The translations under genes were made by a program, and so were the position numbers. DNA of 44,930 nt from Hemicentrotus pulcherrimus. Its lineage: Eukaryota; Echinodermata; Echinoidea; Camarodonta; Strongylocentrotidae. The notes below the pieces were generated by a model. The model did no database searches. It was not told the origin of the DNA and worked only from the letters and a program-made list of their open reading frames with translations. Shown in pieces: positions 1 to 11,200 of this stretch (positions are counted from its first letter, which is position 1; each line of letters opens with the position of its first letter). The DNA lies in the NCBI GenBank assembly GCA_003118195.1, contig BEXV01001867.1:7912-52841 (forward strand), in the 5' to 3' direction.

Positions 1-53
1 AGTACATTTGGGGCAAATTAAGAGCTGATTTTAACAATTTTTTTTGGCTTTTT

Positions 54-106
54 TTGGGGGGGGCACGTGGCCCCTGTGCTCCCCCCCCCCCCTTGGATCT
101 GCCACT
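54..106. repeat. Possible end of a short DNA transposon (MITE-like)
   Basis: A run of G, then a CACGTGG segment, then a run of C, ends in TTGGATCTGCCACTG. Read on the other strand this begins CAGTGGCAGATCC followed by a G-run. That resembles the CAGTGGCGGATCC-type terminus which I recall from hAT-like MITEs in many animal genomes. Only one end is visible, because the element would run off the start of the window or is truncated. Family assignment is from memory and weak. Confidence 0.3.
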
Positions 107-934
107 GGTCTCAGACAATTTTCCCTTCATCATAAAAAAGAGAATATCATGTATTTTGCTTGAAAATGAGCCTTTTCTTGAGTCTGAGTTGACATTGTTA
201 CATATTCTATTTGAACGCACAAAATCAAAGCGAATAAGTCAGGGTTCTTTGTGGACTGAAATAAAAGTGTTTAAGGTATTTGCATCCACATTCATTGCTT
301 CAGCCAAAACTTGGTACAAGGGGATTATGATTACACTTTTTAAAACAGCTGCTGCTCAGACATCCATGGCAGCAGAGTAATGAGGTATCATTATTCATTA
401 GATTATTCAATATTACAACGTACTAAATCCTGACTTATGGATCCTGCTGAGTATCGTCGTAGAAGTAGAAGTAGAAGTACATGTATGATTCAAGGTCACA
501 CAGGTTAGAACTTTTATTAAAATGGGATCTTGAATCTTCCAAAGTTGGTTTGATTATTTGTATGCGCACCGTAGTGATTACAATTTTTAACTTTCTTATT
601 TTTAGTCTGAATTTGTTCAAAAAGTTCAAACTTTCGACAGTCTGCTTTCTTTCAGACTAGTTGTCTTTTAAGGTTGGATTTTCTTTTAATTCCCAAATTT
701 TCTGCATATGTTATGATGCACTAGAGGCCATGAAATGATTTTGAACAAAAGTATTATTTAACCTCTCTGCCATTTTTCATTCGCAGACATCTTAGTAGTA
801 CAACTAAAGAATATTCTGGAGAGGTACATAATACCGGTATTTGCGAAGTAAGCTCGTGTCAACAATCGACTCCCAGAGTACACCAGCTTCTTCTAGTCTG
901 TCTTGCCAGTAATGTTTGCAACAACATTTCTCTC

Positions 935-1026
935 ACAGATGATGATTTTTGTGCCTTCACAGTTAAACTTCAGCTCAGAGGACTCAGGACACCATGGTCT
1001 TTCATCATGAAAGCACTTCCTTGAAG
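935..1026 (+). other. Weak candidate 5' exon with ideal Kozak ATG
   Basis: A pyrimidine-rich stretch ending CTCTCACAG precedes a segment that ends in a good donor, AAG|GTAAAT (GT at 1027). Inside it, ACACCATGG at 991-997 is a near-ideal Kozak context. The ATG at 994 stays open for 11 codons up to the donor and leaves phase 0. Exon 2 of NAPE-PLD needs phase 2, so this piece could join it only through an intermediate exon. It may equally be chance or belong to another transcript. Confidence 0.15.
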
Positions 1027-2998
1027 GTAAATCTTTATAATTATAGATTCTTGAACAGATATTGATATATATTGATGGAATATTCCTATGATATAAACAA
1101 ATGTTTTTTTAATTTTATGAAGGCAGTGAATCTATTTCAGAAATTATAAACTGTTTGATTTGTCCAATTTTATCAAATATATGCAGGTCCTCTAGAACAT
1201 GATGCTATTTAAATATGCCTTTCTAAATTTTTTTAATGACATACATGTACATTGTTACTAGAGGAACATTGGAGAAAAAAAAATTGGAATTGAATTAATT
1301 CAGATTTGAGAGATAAATAAAGAGCAATGACAGTCTGAAATTGCTTTTATAAGCAAAAATTAAAGCTCTATTTTAATGATAGTTTTAACCTTTAGAAAAT
1401 ATCTTTTCTGAAGAAAAAAAATCTTAAAAAGTTTCTTGATAAACCCATAACTCATACTTTTAGTATTTATTATTTCTGTATAGGCATACCGCTAGTCTTA
1501 ATTAATGGCACACAAGAATGACTATTAAAGTAGATAATGACTAAATTGTATGTGATCTAAATTGCTCTGAAGCAGAAAACATACAGGCTCAGCTATCTTT
1601 TCCCCTCATGTTGTTTTTACATTTAAATCCCATTTTGTTACAGCAAGAAGAACCCTGTACATGTACTTTATAGGAAACCTATCCTCTTGTGCACACAACT
1701 TCCTTTATAAATGAAATCACAACTAATGTTCCCCCTCACCCCTCCAATCCACTAGGAAGAAAGTTTCCTTGATAACTGTTGCTTAAACTTAAAGTGACTT
1801 GGTAACATTGCCTCAGATTCTGAAACAAAATCCTGGATTTAGCTCATGCTGCAATTTTATAAACCTTTAGGTCAGTCAGGTATCTCATGACTTTTACAAC
1901 CCAAATGCCTGTCTGATTATCAAGATATTTATGATTAGAAATCGAAATTAAATTTTGCGTTTTCCTAACGGTTTATAACACTACAGTCTATTGGGGAAAA
2001 TGAGTATGGTAAAACCGGTCAATCAAAGATTTTTACTTTTTTGAGGCACTTCATGATCATTTTGAAGCGCAATTTTTTTAGGGCTTCAATATTATACTAT
2101 ATCACAGACACTGATTACGCCTAGGGTCATGCATCTCAGATTTAACAGCAATTGTTAAACGATGCCTTTAAAACTTGTGTGAGCAGTTCCTGAATACAAA
2201 GTTTTGAACCAGAAGCACTCTACCCACGGATTGTTGCTGTAGTCATGTGACCAGATGGATGTCAAGGGGCCAAGGATGATGGGATACGTTAGATTGTTTT
2301 ACCAAATATATCATCTACAGATTAACAAACTTTAGGATAAATGTTTACTTATCATTCAGTGCACACGATTGAGATGCAACTTAATATGTTTTTATTTTTG
2401 ACAGAGGAACACTAACCCAGAGATTTTTCAATTAATGCACTTCCCCAATCATCCCAAAGTTTTGCACATATATTTCATTCAAATGATCTGCTGTTTTTCA
2501 TTGTTTGTAGGATTTTGTATGAAAACAGTTGAAAGCCTATGTTGTGCATGTTAATGTTGATTCATTAGGAGTGTGACATCATAAAGCAACTAGTGCTGTG
2601 AGTTAGCTTGTAATTTCCTCTCCGTACACACGGCCAGTTTATCCACGCGTGTACGAGGTTATGAAATTTACCAAAAACAAAAAGCAGTTTTTCAGCCCCA
2701 CAAGTCAAATGTTTCAGCCACACATCTTTTATGTACTAAAACGAACGGACAATGGTAAACAGCGCGCAAATCGCACTCACACGCTCAGGGAAACATTTCA
2801 CAAGCGTCAGAACAAGTCCAGGACTTTCTTGAAAAAGTTGTTACTATAGTAACGGGATTGCACACAAATTCATCGCGCTCGTGGGAAAGTCAGACCGCAA
2901 TGATTGGCATTGGATTAAAGTTGTACAGTGTTTGGAAATGAATATTTAATGAAGTAGCATCAGAATTTAAACATTATTTTTAGACTAATGACAGATAT

Positions 2999-3024
2999 TT
3001 TTGTGAAGTTTCGACTTCACAAAA
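2999..3024. repeat. Perfect 11-bp hairpin with TTCG loop
   Basis: The arms TTTTGTGAAGT and ACTTCACAAAA are exact reverse complements and enclose a TTCG tetraloop. UUCG loops make unusually stable RNA hairpins. There is no T-run terminator logic in a eukaryotic pol II context, so any function is unknown and chance is possible. Confidence 0.5.
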
Positions 3025-4328
3025 CAGGTAATTTTTTTTTCTTCCCATTTATCTGTGTAGGGAATTTCTGCACGTGTGGTGGTGGTTCGTGTAAACGGTC
3101 ACAGCACTAAAAGTAAACATTTTTGCTTTACTTGACTGAAGTTTAATGATACAATGTACTATACCGTTACACATACACATAAAAAAAGGAAAAATAAAAG
3201 TCTATTTTAGCTGATGGACATATGAATTGTTTTTTCACTTCTTACTATACCATGTACATGTAAGAGATCAATTTGGTTGACACGATTATATCCTTTTGAA
3301 TTTGCACCATGTACTTTCAACAAGATTGCTTGTGTTGCCCATACAAGTAGTTTACCCTCTTTTTATTTGCACTTGTAATTACTTCTCCCTATATATTTTG
3401 TGTATTCTGAATTTGTTTTGAAAATCAATTAGCATGCAAAAATGAGTCATCTAAAGTGTTTGGAAGCAGGAAATTGGCGAAGGTAGTGAAGGTGTTCTGA
3501 TTCTCTCAACTTGATATAAAGATATGACTTTAAATATAGGAAGGAGTAGGTTGGGAACTCTAAATTACTTTTAAATGTCACAGTGAAAGATGGATTAAAG
3601 CAATCGCAGGGTATGAAGGAAAAAGAGTTTTGCCTTTCAAGTTATCTGAACGAAGCCTCAGGCTAAGGATGTGTGTTGAGTGCTCTTTGCATGAAATTAT
3701 TGTGATGAAATAACTTGTCTGTCATGGTGGTTGCAGGACTGATGACAGAAAGTTTTTCTTCCTGCACTCATAATTCCCAATCATAAAATGAACATAATTT
3801 AATACAGTAGAGGATGAATGATAGTATCAAAACTTGTCAACAGCTAAAAAGTCCTTGTTCAAAAAGATGGAAAGTTAGTTATATCTATAGATAAAAACTC
3901 ACAACACAAGTTTTATCCAAATTTGTAATGAACGATACCCATATACAAATACTACACAGCAAGGTATTAGAAATGGAAAATACAATATCATGGCTAAGGG
4001 AGTGGACAATATGCTCTTTTTTTAATTGATTATTCACAAAATGATATCCTTCATGACATAATATAGGCTCCTCGCATTGAGTGCATGCTTAAAACATGCA
4101 ATACGTGCCGTTTTATGCAGTAATTCTATTTGTGGAAATTACTGACACTTGTAAATATGTCAAGGTAGTCATTTTCTGCCTTCGTACATCTGTGACTCAC
4201 AAGGGCCATACCTGACAAGCACATAGCACCAGGATCCTAAACAGCAATTAATCATACCCCGTTCAAAAAATTTAGTTTAATGTTATGTGGATACCCCAAG
4301 GTTGTTTGCATGCTACTTTAGAAGACAG

Positions 4329-4349
4329 TGTTTACACATCGTGTAAACA
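4329..4349. repeat. Inverted forkhead-like motifs (TGTTTACAC/GTGTAAACA)
   Basis: Two exact 9-bp inverted arms are separated by ATC. Each contains a forkhead (FOX) core, GTAAACA or its complement. This may be a paired FOX binding site or a chance palindrome. Confidence 0.35.
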
Positions 4350-4659
4350 AATGCCACCTTGCATTAGATGTTATAGTTCTTGAGAGGATTTGTTTAATGT
4401 CTTACACTTTTTAATGGATTTCTACAAATCTAGTGGAACCATCTGGAAGATTTCAAGCAGTCCAAAATGAAGGCTCCTGAACATTTACAAATTACAGAAA
4501 GAGATCATATTGATTTACAGGGAATTACAATTTCTTGAACTACATGTATATCAGATATTTTTTATGTGTCTCTTATTTTCTTTAATTATTCCAGAACTGT
4601 AATGTGGGGGTTACAGTTCCAGCTACGTGACTTGTATTTACCCCCATTTTGCCCTCTGT

Positions 4660-4715
4660 AATGAAGTGAAGCGAAATGGAATGAAGTAATGAAGTGAAGC
4701 GAAATGGAATGAAGT
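4660..4715. repeat. 28-bp tandem duplication
   Basis: A 28-bp unit beginning AATGAAGTGAAGCGAAATGG occurs twice with no mismatch (4660-4687 and 4688-4715). The third partial unit stops within a few bases. Perfect identity points to a recent slippage or duplication event. Confidence 0.85.
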
Positions 4716-6510
4716 GAATACTAGCAACCAAAACACGATACACACCAAAATTAGGAACCATGACACATCATTGGAAAACTGATCTGTTAAGCTTCAAGTG
4801 GTAGGCAAATGATGAATTCAGTAATTATCATAATATATGTTACAATCCCCAACCTACATAGACAGGATTTTATGATTTGTGACAAGAGGAGTCATTAATT
4901 CAAATTAAATCAACTTATCTGAAAAGTGCCTGTAAATTGAAGGAAAAACATGCCTCTCAAACTTTTCTCAATGTGTGTTAATATATATCTACATAAATCA
5001 TAATTATGATGAGTATTACTATTTATACTTGTATATTGTCTACAAAAGAGCCAGAAAGATTTGAGTCACGTTAATATGTACCTACATGTACATGTATATT
5101 TACACTATTTTGGCTCACAGCCGATGTTGATTATATGAATTTTGTTTGTTGTCATTATGAATATGATCATAATAATCCTCTGCCCTGACAACCTATTAAA
5201 AGTCTGTCAAGGTTCTGTTTATAAGTACTACAGTAGAAGAAGAAAAAAAAAGAAGATATGATTAATAGGTAGCAAATATTTAAGATCATTTCATCTTCCA
5301 TCGTACCCCCCCCCCTCCTTTTTCAAGGACCTCTCCACCCCTGTAAAATATGACACATAATGTGATAACCATTATTCAAGGTATTTACAAACAAATCCTT
5401 TGAATTTACAAAAATTTGTGCATTTTGCTCAGTGATGTGCACCTTATTAGAAAAACAAATAAAAACAAATACTTGACTAGAATTTGTTTAAACCTTGAAA
5501 CAGAAGTAAATAAATATATGCAAACAGACCTGCATTTAATCATTTTAGTTTTGTCAGTAATTTGGAAGTGGTTTCATGGTTTACTGAAGTCCATGGGCGT
5601 ATTATAGCTGGTGTATTCAACCTTCTGTACTGACTGCACTCATTTTGTTTGCATTTGAATGGGTATTGTTTCATCTGTTTCATATTTTGAAAGTTCCTGT
5701 GCACTGTGCAGTATAGACATGATCAGTCATTAGATAAATTAGTGAATGTTCAATTGACATTGGTTTAGAGGATAAGCTTCCTTAATGAGCTTGGCGTGTA
5801 ATAGATTGCGACATAGCCTTTTATGCCTAATTGGATGGGAGAGCACTAGATTGAAGAGTCTGTGTTCAGAAAGCAACATTGAGTGGAGATTTGAGTTGTA
5901 TTAGCCTGTTTCTATTCCTTTTATAAGATAAATTGATAAAAAGGAACTTGTTTTGAAGGTGGTCATCATGGAATGTCTACATAAGGAAAGGTAAGATAGG
6001 GTCCGACTCCATTTCCAGCTATTTTATAAACTTGTTTTACAATTAACACTCCATGGATAAGGTGAATATTTTCCCCATAAATTATGCAGGATATTGTAAT
6101 AAGTAAGTTTTCCTTGTCAAAGACGCACTATTGATGTGTTTATGTGAAACAGTGATAATTGTTAAACAATTACATAGAGTACATTGTGATTAGCTGAAAG
6201 ATGAAACTCTTACTTTTTCATTATATCGATAACTTTAATAGCAAACATGTGGTTATTGGTGCAGTAACCAGGGGACTTATGGCTTGAATTCCTTTTCATG
6301 GAGTGAGACCATTAAAGGTTCGTACTTGTGGCTCTGATTTTAAACTCCGGCACTTTTTGAACCAACCTGTGACTAAGATGATAGACTTGCAGTTAATTAA
6401 ATTGTTACAACCTCATTTTTGACCTAATTATTCAGGATTAGCCCGGATGGATAATCTGTTAAATATTTTTGAATTTTCAAGTTCATATGTCTGAGATGAA
6501 TTTCCCCCCT

Positions 6511-6552
6511 TATAAAAGCCGTTATATATAACGGAGCGAGGGCAATTAGGTC
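6511..6552 (+). promoter_or_regulatory. TATA-like core promoter candidate with 16-bp palindrome
   Basis: TATAAAAG at 6511-6518 is followed at once by the perfect palindrome CCGTTATATATAACGG (6519-6534). A TCAGT initiator-like element lies about 28 bp after the inner TATA. The ATG at 6564 closes after a few codons. It sits 1.2 kb upstream of the probable 5' UTR of NAPE-PLD and has no clear gene of its own. Confidence 0.2.
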
Positions 6553-7539
6553 AGTGGAGAAACATGTCTTCTTCGATACCGGTATTTTGGCTAATTTCAT
6601 CGAAATTCTAATTTACTAATTTCATGGATCCCTTGACCTGGTGTGTTAGTATGCATGAGGGATTAAAATCTGTCTTCTTGGTGCCGTTGTGCAAGCAAAC
6701 TGTATTTGAAAGCCCCAAAGATTCTGATGACAGGAGTTCAGATCTTCTGATACATGTTCACATAGTTTTTCTTGTGGAAGGAACTTTCTCCAATGCTTCC
6801 TACCTGATCTTAACAAGAACCACGTCCACTTACCTGACATGAAATTGGCTCAGGGAACCTAATTTTTCAGCTGACCTAGAGGTAATCAGCTGACGTTGTT
6901 CAGGCAACTACCCCAGCCAACTAAAGCAAACTTGTTATTTGGTAGAATGAAACAGTCTGACCAGAAACAAAAGTTGATTTTTCTCTAAATGAATCTTTTT
7001 TTTTTAATGTTTCAAGAATACAATGCATACAATGTACATGGCTGAAATGATTAGAACCGAGTCCAGTACATGCCTGGCTTGACAAGGTGTATTTATCTGA
7101 AGATCATATTTTCATAAGTCCTCTTCAAATTATACATGTGTTTGAAATGAAGTTTGTGGCTTATTCTCAAAATAATGTTTTCAGTCGGTTATTTTTATCA
7201 TGCAAATGTGTGTTTTGTCTTGAAGATTCTTGCATGAATATGTTTTTTCATTTTACATTGAAGAACAAGGAAATTTTAAAGCCTACACAAGTCAATTATA
7301 AATACAAGTATATAAGTGATTTGATTACTTAATCTGCTTAGATTTCCTTATTATACATTGATATTTCTACATGTATGAGATCATGTTAGTGAGAGAAACA
7401 ATGCTGGATTTGCTGACTTGATATGATCTATAAACGGAAGGAAGAAATGTGACTGAACTTCCAACGGGGAATGGGGCCTGGGGTTAAGAGTTCATGCTCT
7501 CTATCATAAACATGAATATTAATATCCTGTGGCACTGTA

Positions 7540-7710
7540 GGGAGTATAGGGAACCAATCAAGAAATGACTCAACCTGGAGACTGCTGAATATGCATGAAA
7601 AAGTGTGCTGCAGTGGACCAATAGGAGCACAGACACAAAAGGGAAGGGGCCTTATTGCAGTATGATGTGTAGGTGCAGTGGTGCACTGCTGTTGCTGCTT
7701 CAGCTCAGAG
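7540..7710 (+). promoter_or_regulatory. Probable NAPE-PLD promoter region
   Basis: Two forward CCAAT boxes (7554-7558 and 7618-7622) lie 64 bp apart just upstream of a block richer in GC and CpG than its surroundings. A TTCAG initiator-like sequence occurs near 7699. The block leads directly into the inferred 5' UTR and the exon ending at 8268. No TATA box is obvious at the right distance. The transcription start is an estimate, and 5' RACE or CAGE reads would fix it. Confidence 0.35.
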
Positions 7711-8215
7711 CTGTAGTTATATTGGGGGGTTCACAGTAGTCAGTCCGCTTGTTACGCACTTCTACTATGCTTCGGTCTGACTGAGTAGGAAAGACACCCC
7801 AGCCAGCGCTACCGTGTTTGCTCTGATCGCACAGGAAGGATGACTGGACAGTGAGGTTGTCATGTCCAATACTCATCACCCATCTCTAATAGTTCTACAA
7901 TAGAGCAGAGTTCAGCTCAACCCTACTGCCCTAGTCGGCCGCGCATTCAATTATCCCCCCTCCTCACTAAAACAGCCTTCGGTAACTGCCATTCGCGCTC
8001 TGGACTACCAATTCACACCTCTCGCTGTTTTGGTATTACGCCAGTTTTACCTGGGATTCAATCTATTCGGCAGATTGTTCATATCATAAATTCTTGCCTA
8101 CAACCTAGCACCGATAGACATTTGATTCAGGGTTGTATGTGCGAAAAGGGGCACATTTAGGAGGAGATTCAAAGGACTTTATACTCTCTAATGTTTTAGG
8201 ATCTAGGGAATCAAG
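7700..8215 (+). other. Probable 5' untranslated region of NAPE-PLD with short uORFs
   Basis: This block is visibly richer in CpG and C than the flanking intronic DNA and runs into the predicted start codon at 8216. It contains several upstream ATGs with very short frames: 7767 (5 codons), 7840 (ATG ACT GGA CAG TGA), 7862 (13 codons), 8137 (7 codons) and 8190 (2 codons). If the transcript really includes the whole block, such uORFs would be expected to dampen translation. The alternative is a start site nearer to 8200. An in-frame TAG at 8204-8206 closes the main reading frame immediately upstream of the ATG. Confidence 0.4.
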
Positions 8216-8268
8216 ATGCTGCCAGTATCTCATCAGTTTTTCTACTGTGATGCGGATGTTTACCACAG
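8216..8268 (+). CDS. NAPEPLD: NAPE-PLD exon 1 (coding part), probable
   Basis: The ATG at 8216 has A at -3 and is preceded in frame by TAG at 8204. The 17 codons, beginning MLPVSHQFFYCDADVYH, end at a near-perfect donor CCACAG|GTACGT. Two leftover bases (AG) join the first base of exon 2 to form an arginine codon, so the phase fits exactly. No family similarity can be claimed for so short a piece, because the NAPE-PLD N terminus is not conserved. The evidence is frame, donor strength, start context and position behind a promoter-like block. An alternative first exon near 13.54 kb fits the same phase. Intron 1 would be 10,524 bp. Confidence 0.55.
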
Positions 8269-11200
8269 GTACGTCTTGGGTGTTACCACTCTATCATATC
8301 TTCAATTTATGCCGATAGGGATGTTGTGTCAAGTTCTATGACATTGTGGCAAATTTATTTCAGAAATTTCTCTTTTTTTTTGCCTTAAATGCATGTAAAA
8401 GACATTGAAAATATGATAATTTATCATTTCAACCACATACTGTGTATGAGATTCTGAGGGCATCAAACATTGAGACTCTGAATTGGAAGCTTCTTCCCCT
8501 AATCAAAATATATTGTCATATTATGATCCAGTAATTTATAAAGAACTGTTTAAAATCTTTGAATGGCTTTAGTCTTTACTGATATTTTACTACTACCGTA
8601 GATAGTCCTAATTTCCTGCACTCAGTAATAATGACTTCAGGCTCTCTGAAACTCTTCTTAAGCTTCAACCACATAAACAAGAATTGCTGAAGATGAAGTA
8701 CATGTATTTAATTCCACTCTTAGATTGATTTAAATTCCAATCAAAGTTGATTACCACTTGTGTGCAAGAATAAGAATCTTACAGATAAAATACAATTTGG
8801 GGCAGATATTGAAGAATACTAGTTGCTGTTGAAGGTGAATATTCTTGATATCCCTTTTTTTTCTCAATGAAACAAAGAGTATTTTCATGTTGGCTCTTAT
8901 ATTTAAATGAGGGGTTGATATTTATATTACAAATAGGATATTGCAGTCTTGTTACTCTTTTTCAAACTTCACAGGGAGGTACATGCTAAAGTAATTTCAT
9001 CCCCTCTGTTAAGGTTATTTTGCACAATTGATGCTTCCATAGTTTTTGTAATGCCCTGCAGAAGCAGAGGGGAAAAAAATCACACTCCTTGCCTTTCTAT
9101 GTACCAGTATCCATTTTCACAAGGGTATAGCATTCATTGTGAGTGATGTTGTAATGATGATGAAGGCCTCCCGTCCTGTATTGCTGTGTTTATCAGAAGG
9201 TGAACAGGATGGGGACGTGGTAGAAATTGAGAGTATTTCTTAATTATTTCAATACCACTGCCTTTTCAGCAGGTGGCCCCTGCATTCGTTGTTTACGTAC
9301 AGAACATGTTTCCCTCTTCCTTCAAATTGAATATGATTGGCTGTTAATAGCTAGGTACACCCATTTAATGCTGTGAGTTCCAGTTCTGTATTTCAGACAT
9401 GCTTCTTGACTGATTGCCATTCTGCTTGGCAAATCATCAGATTTTCTGCCTTTCTTGGCATCTTAATTGCCTGTTTCACCGTTCCTCTGAATGAATTGCA
9501 GGATATTTCTTGGGTGACATTGTCATTTGAATAATAATTTGCCCCTTATAGACCAGGGTTAATGTTTTCTCTTAGGATATTATAAAGTACATGCAGAAAC
9601 AGCTGGAATCTGTACTGAGATTGAGGAGGCTTTAATAGAAACTCTCATGATTATTTGGAGCATGTCAGGAAGTCAGGATCTAATTCATTTTCTATTTATT
9701 GTATTACTTTAATTAAGAGTGACTTTGACAAGGTTCAGCCGCTCTTTTCTCCCCTAGTATATTCAGTTGATATTCAATTCAGCTATTGCCTACCAAACCC
9801 CACTAAAGTCAGAGATGAAACCATTTCTTTTGTTTATGATTTACTAATATATCTAGAGATAAAAAAATTAAGATATTGGTGTGTAGCCTATTAGCTGATA
9901 TTCCAGTACCCCATTCATTCTTTCTTGAGAAGCAATGACTAAACTTGCATCTTAAGTTTGAGCTTGATTCCAGCTATTGGACATGCTCTTGTGGAGAGCA
10001 CTGATACCTTCCCTTAAAGTTAAACAGAATAGATCACCACTTGTCAGAGAAGAGAATGGATGCATCTTTCTTGATACTTGGATCCTATCCAAGAATGACT
10101 GCTTCTATCTTCAACCCTGTGGGTTGGTTTCCAAGTAGAGCCGAGAGGTGGAAAAGACTGACCATTGCAGCTATCATGTATGCCCTTCTCACAGGATATT
10201 GGTTATGTAATATCATTTACTAACCATTTCCTTTGGTGTCGGCCAGAAAAGCCATTGTTTGACCACTGATTTAAATTGAGATCTGCAATATCATATCGGA
10301 TGTCAGTTGGGGGGGGGAATTCATATACATTGCTTTTTTTAGGAACTATGAATTTCAAGTTAATGCACATGTACGTTCAAAGTTGGAAGGTTTGTCAGCT
10401 GATAGTCTTTTAGAATATAGATTTTGCAGAAATATTTCATTTACAAGAACTAGCCAGTGATATATGTTCTGGTACCCGTTAACTAATTCCTTGCCATAGG
10501 ATTAATGCAGGGACCACTTGGTTCTAATAGGTAATTGTTTATGAATAAGTGACTTTGATGCAATAAAGATACACTAACGACCCACATAATATAAACCACG
10601 TTATTTACATTTTGTTAATCTTCTACTCAACAGTTTCAACAGTTTTTAACTCTGTGAATATGATGTGTGGCAGATTTGACATTCAAGTCTACCCGTAAAA
10701 CACAAAATAGAAACATTTCCTAAGGAAAAAAATCACTGAGGTTTTCAAAAAAAAATTGAAAGGAAGAATTATGTTTACAGACATAACATCCAGTCTTGGA
10801 GATTATCATGGATAAAACAGAAATGTGGAAACTCATTTCTTCATATCTTAACAGGTCAAGTTTGTGAGGCCACTTCCTTGTACCGATTTAGTAATTCAAT
10901 TTGTTAGCCTTCAAAATTGAGTTGATTAGGAAAGACGAGAGCCGCTGTAAATGGGATTAGCTTTTTTCCCCTGACATGCAATTTCAGATAGCTTGATACA
11001 TGGTCTTGCTACGTGCATTTTACTGTCATACATGTGAATTTGTGGGATTGTGAGATATGATTTATGCATGCTATATTAGCTGACTGGGGGTGCCAGAAGT
11101 ACAGATCAATTTATATCTATTACTGAAAACCCATTCAACTCTTTACAGGTTTTCACCTGATGTACTGTGCCATGCAGCAGCAGAAAAAAAACAAATGAAA

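Larger units (their letters stand above)
1..7500. other. Upstream non-coding region, no gene recognised
   Basis: This AT-rich stretch has only short chance reading frames. None shows a domain, codon bias or paired splice sites that I can defend. It holds a G/C-homopolymer transposon-end-like segment near 54-106, a weak candidate 5' exon ending at 1026, small hairpins (2999-3024 and 4329-4349), a 28-bp tandem duplication (4660-4715) and a TATA-like palindromic block (6511-6552). It is probably intergenic DNA upstream of the NAPE-PLD gene, but a distal untranslated exon could be hidden here. Transcript data would decide. Confidence 0.6.

Noticed and set aside
7840..7850. ATG ACT GGA CA|GTGAGG as a minimal first coding exon, phase-compatible with exon 2.
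   Set aside because: The exon ending at 8268 has a much stronger donor and a longer open frame. The 7840 ATG is better read as a 4-codon upstream ORF.
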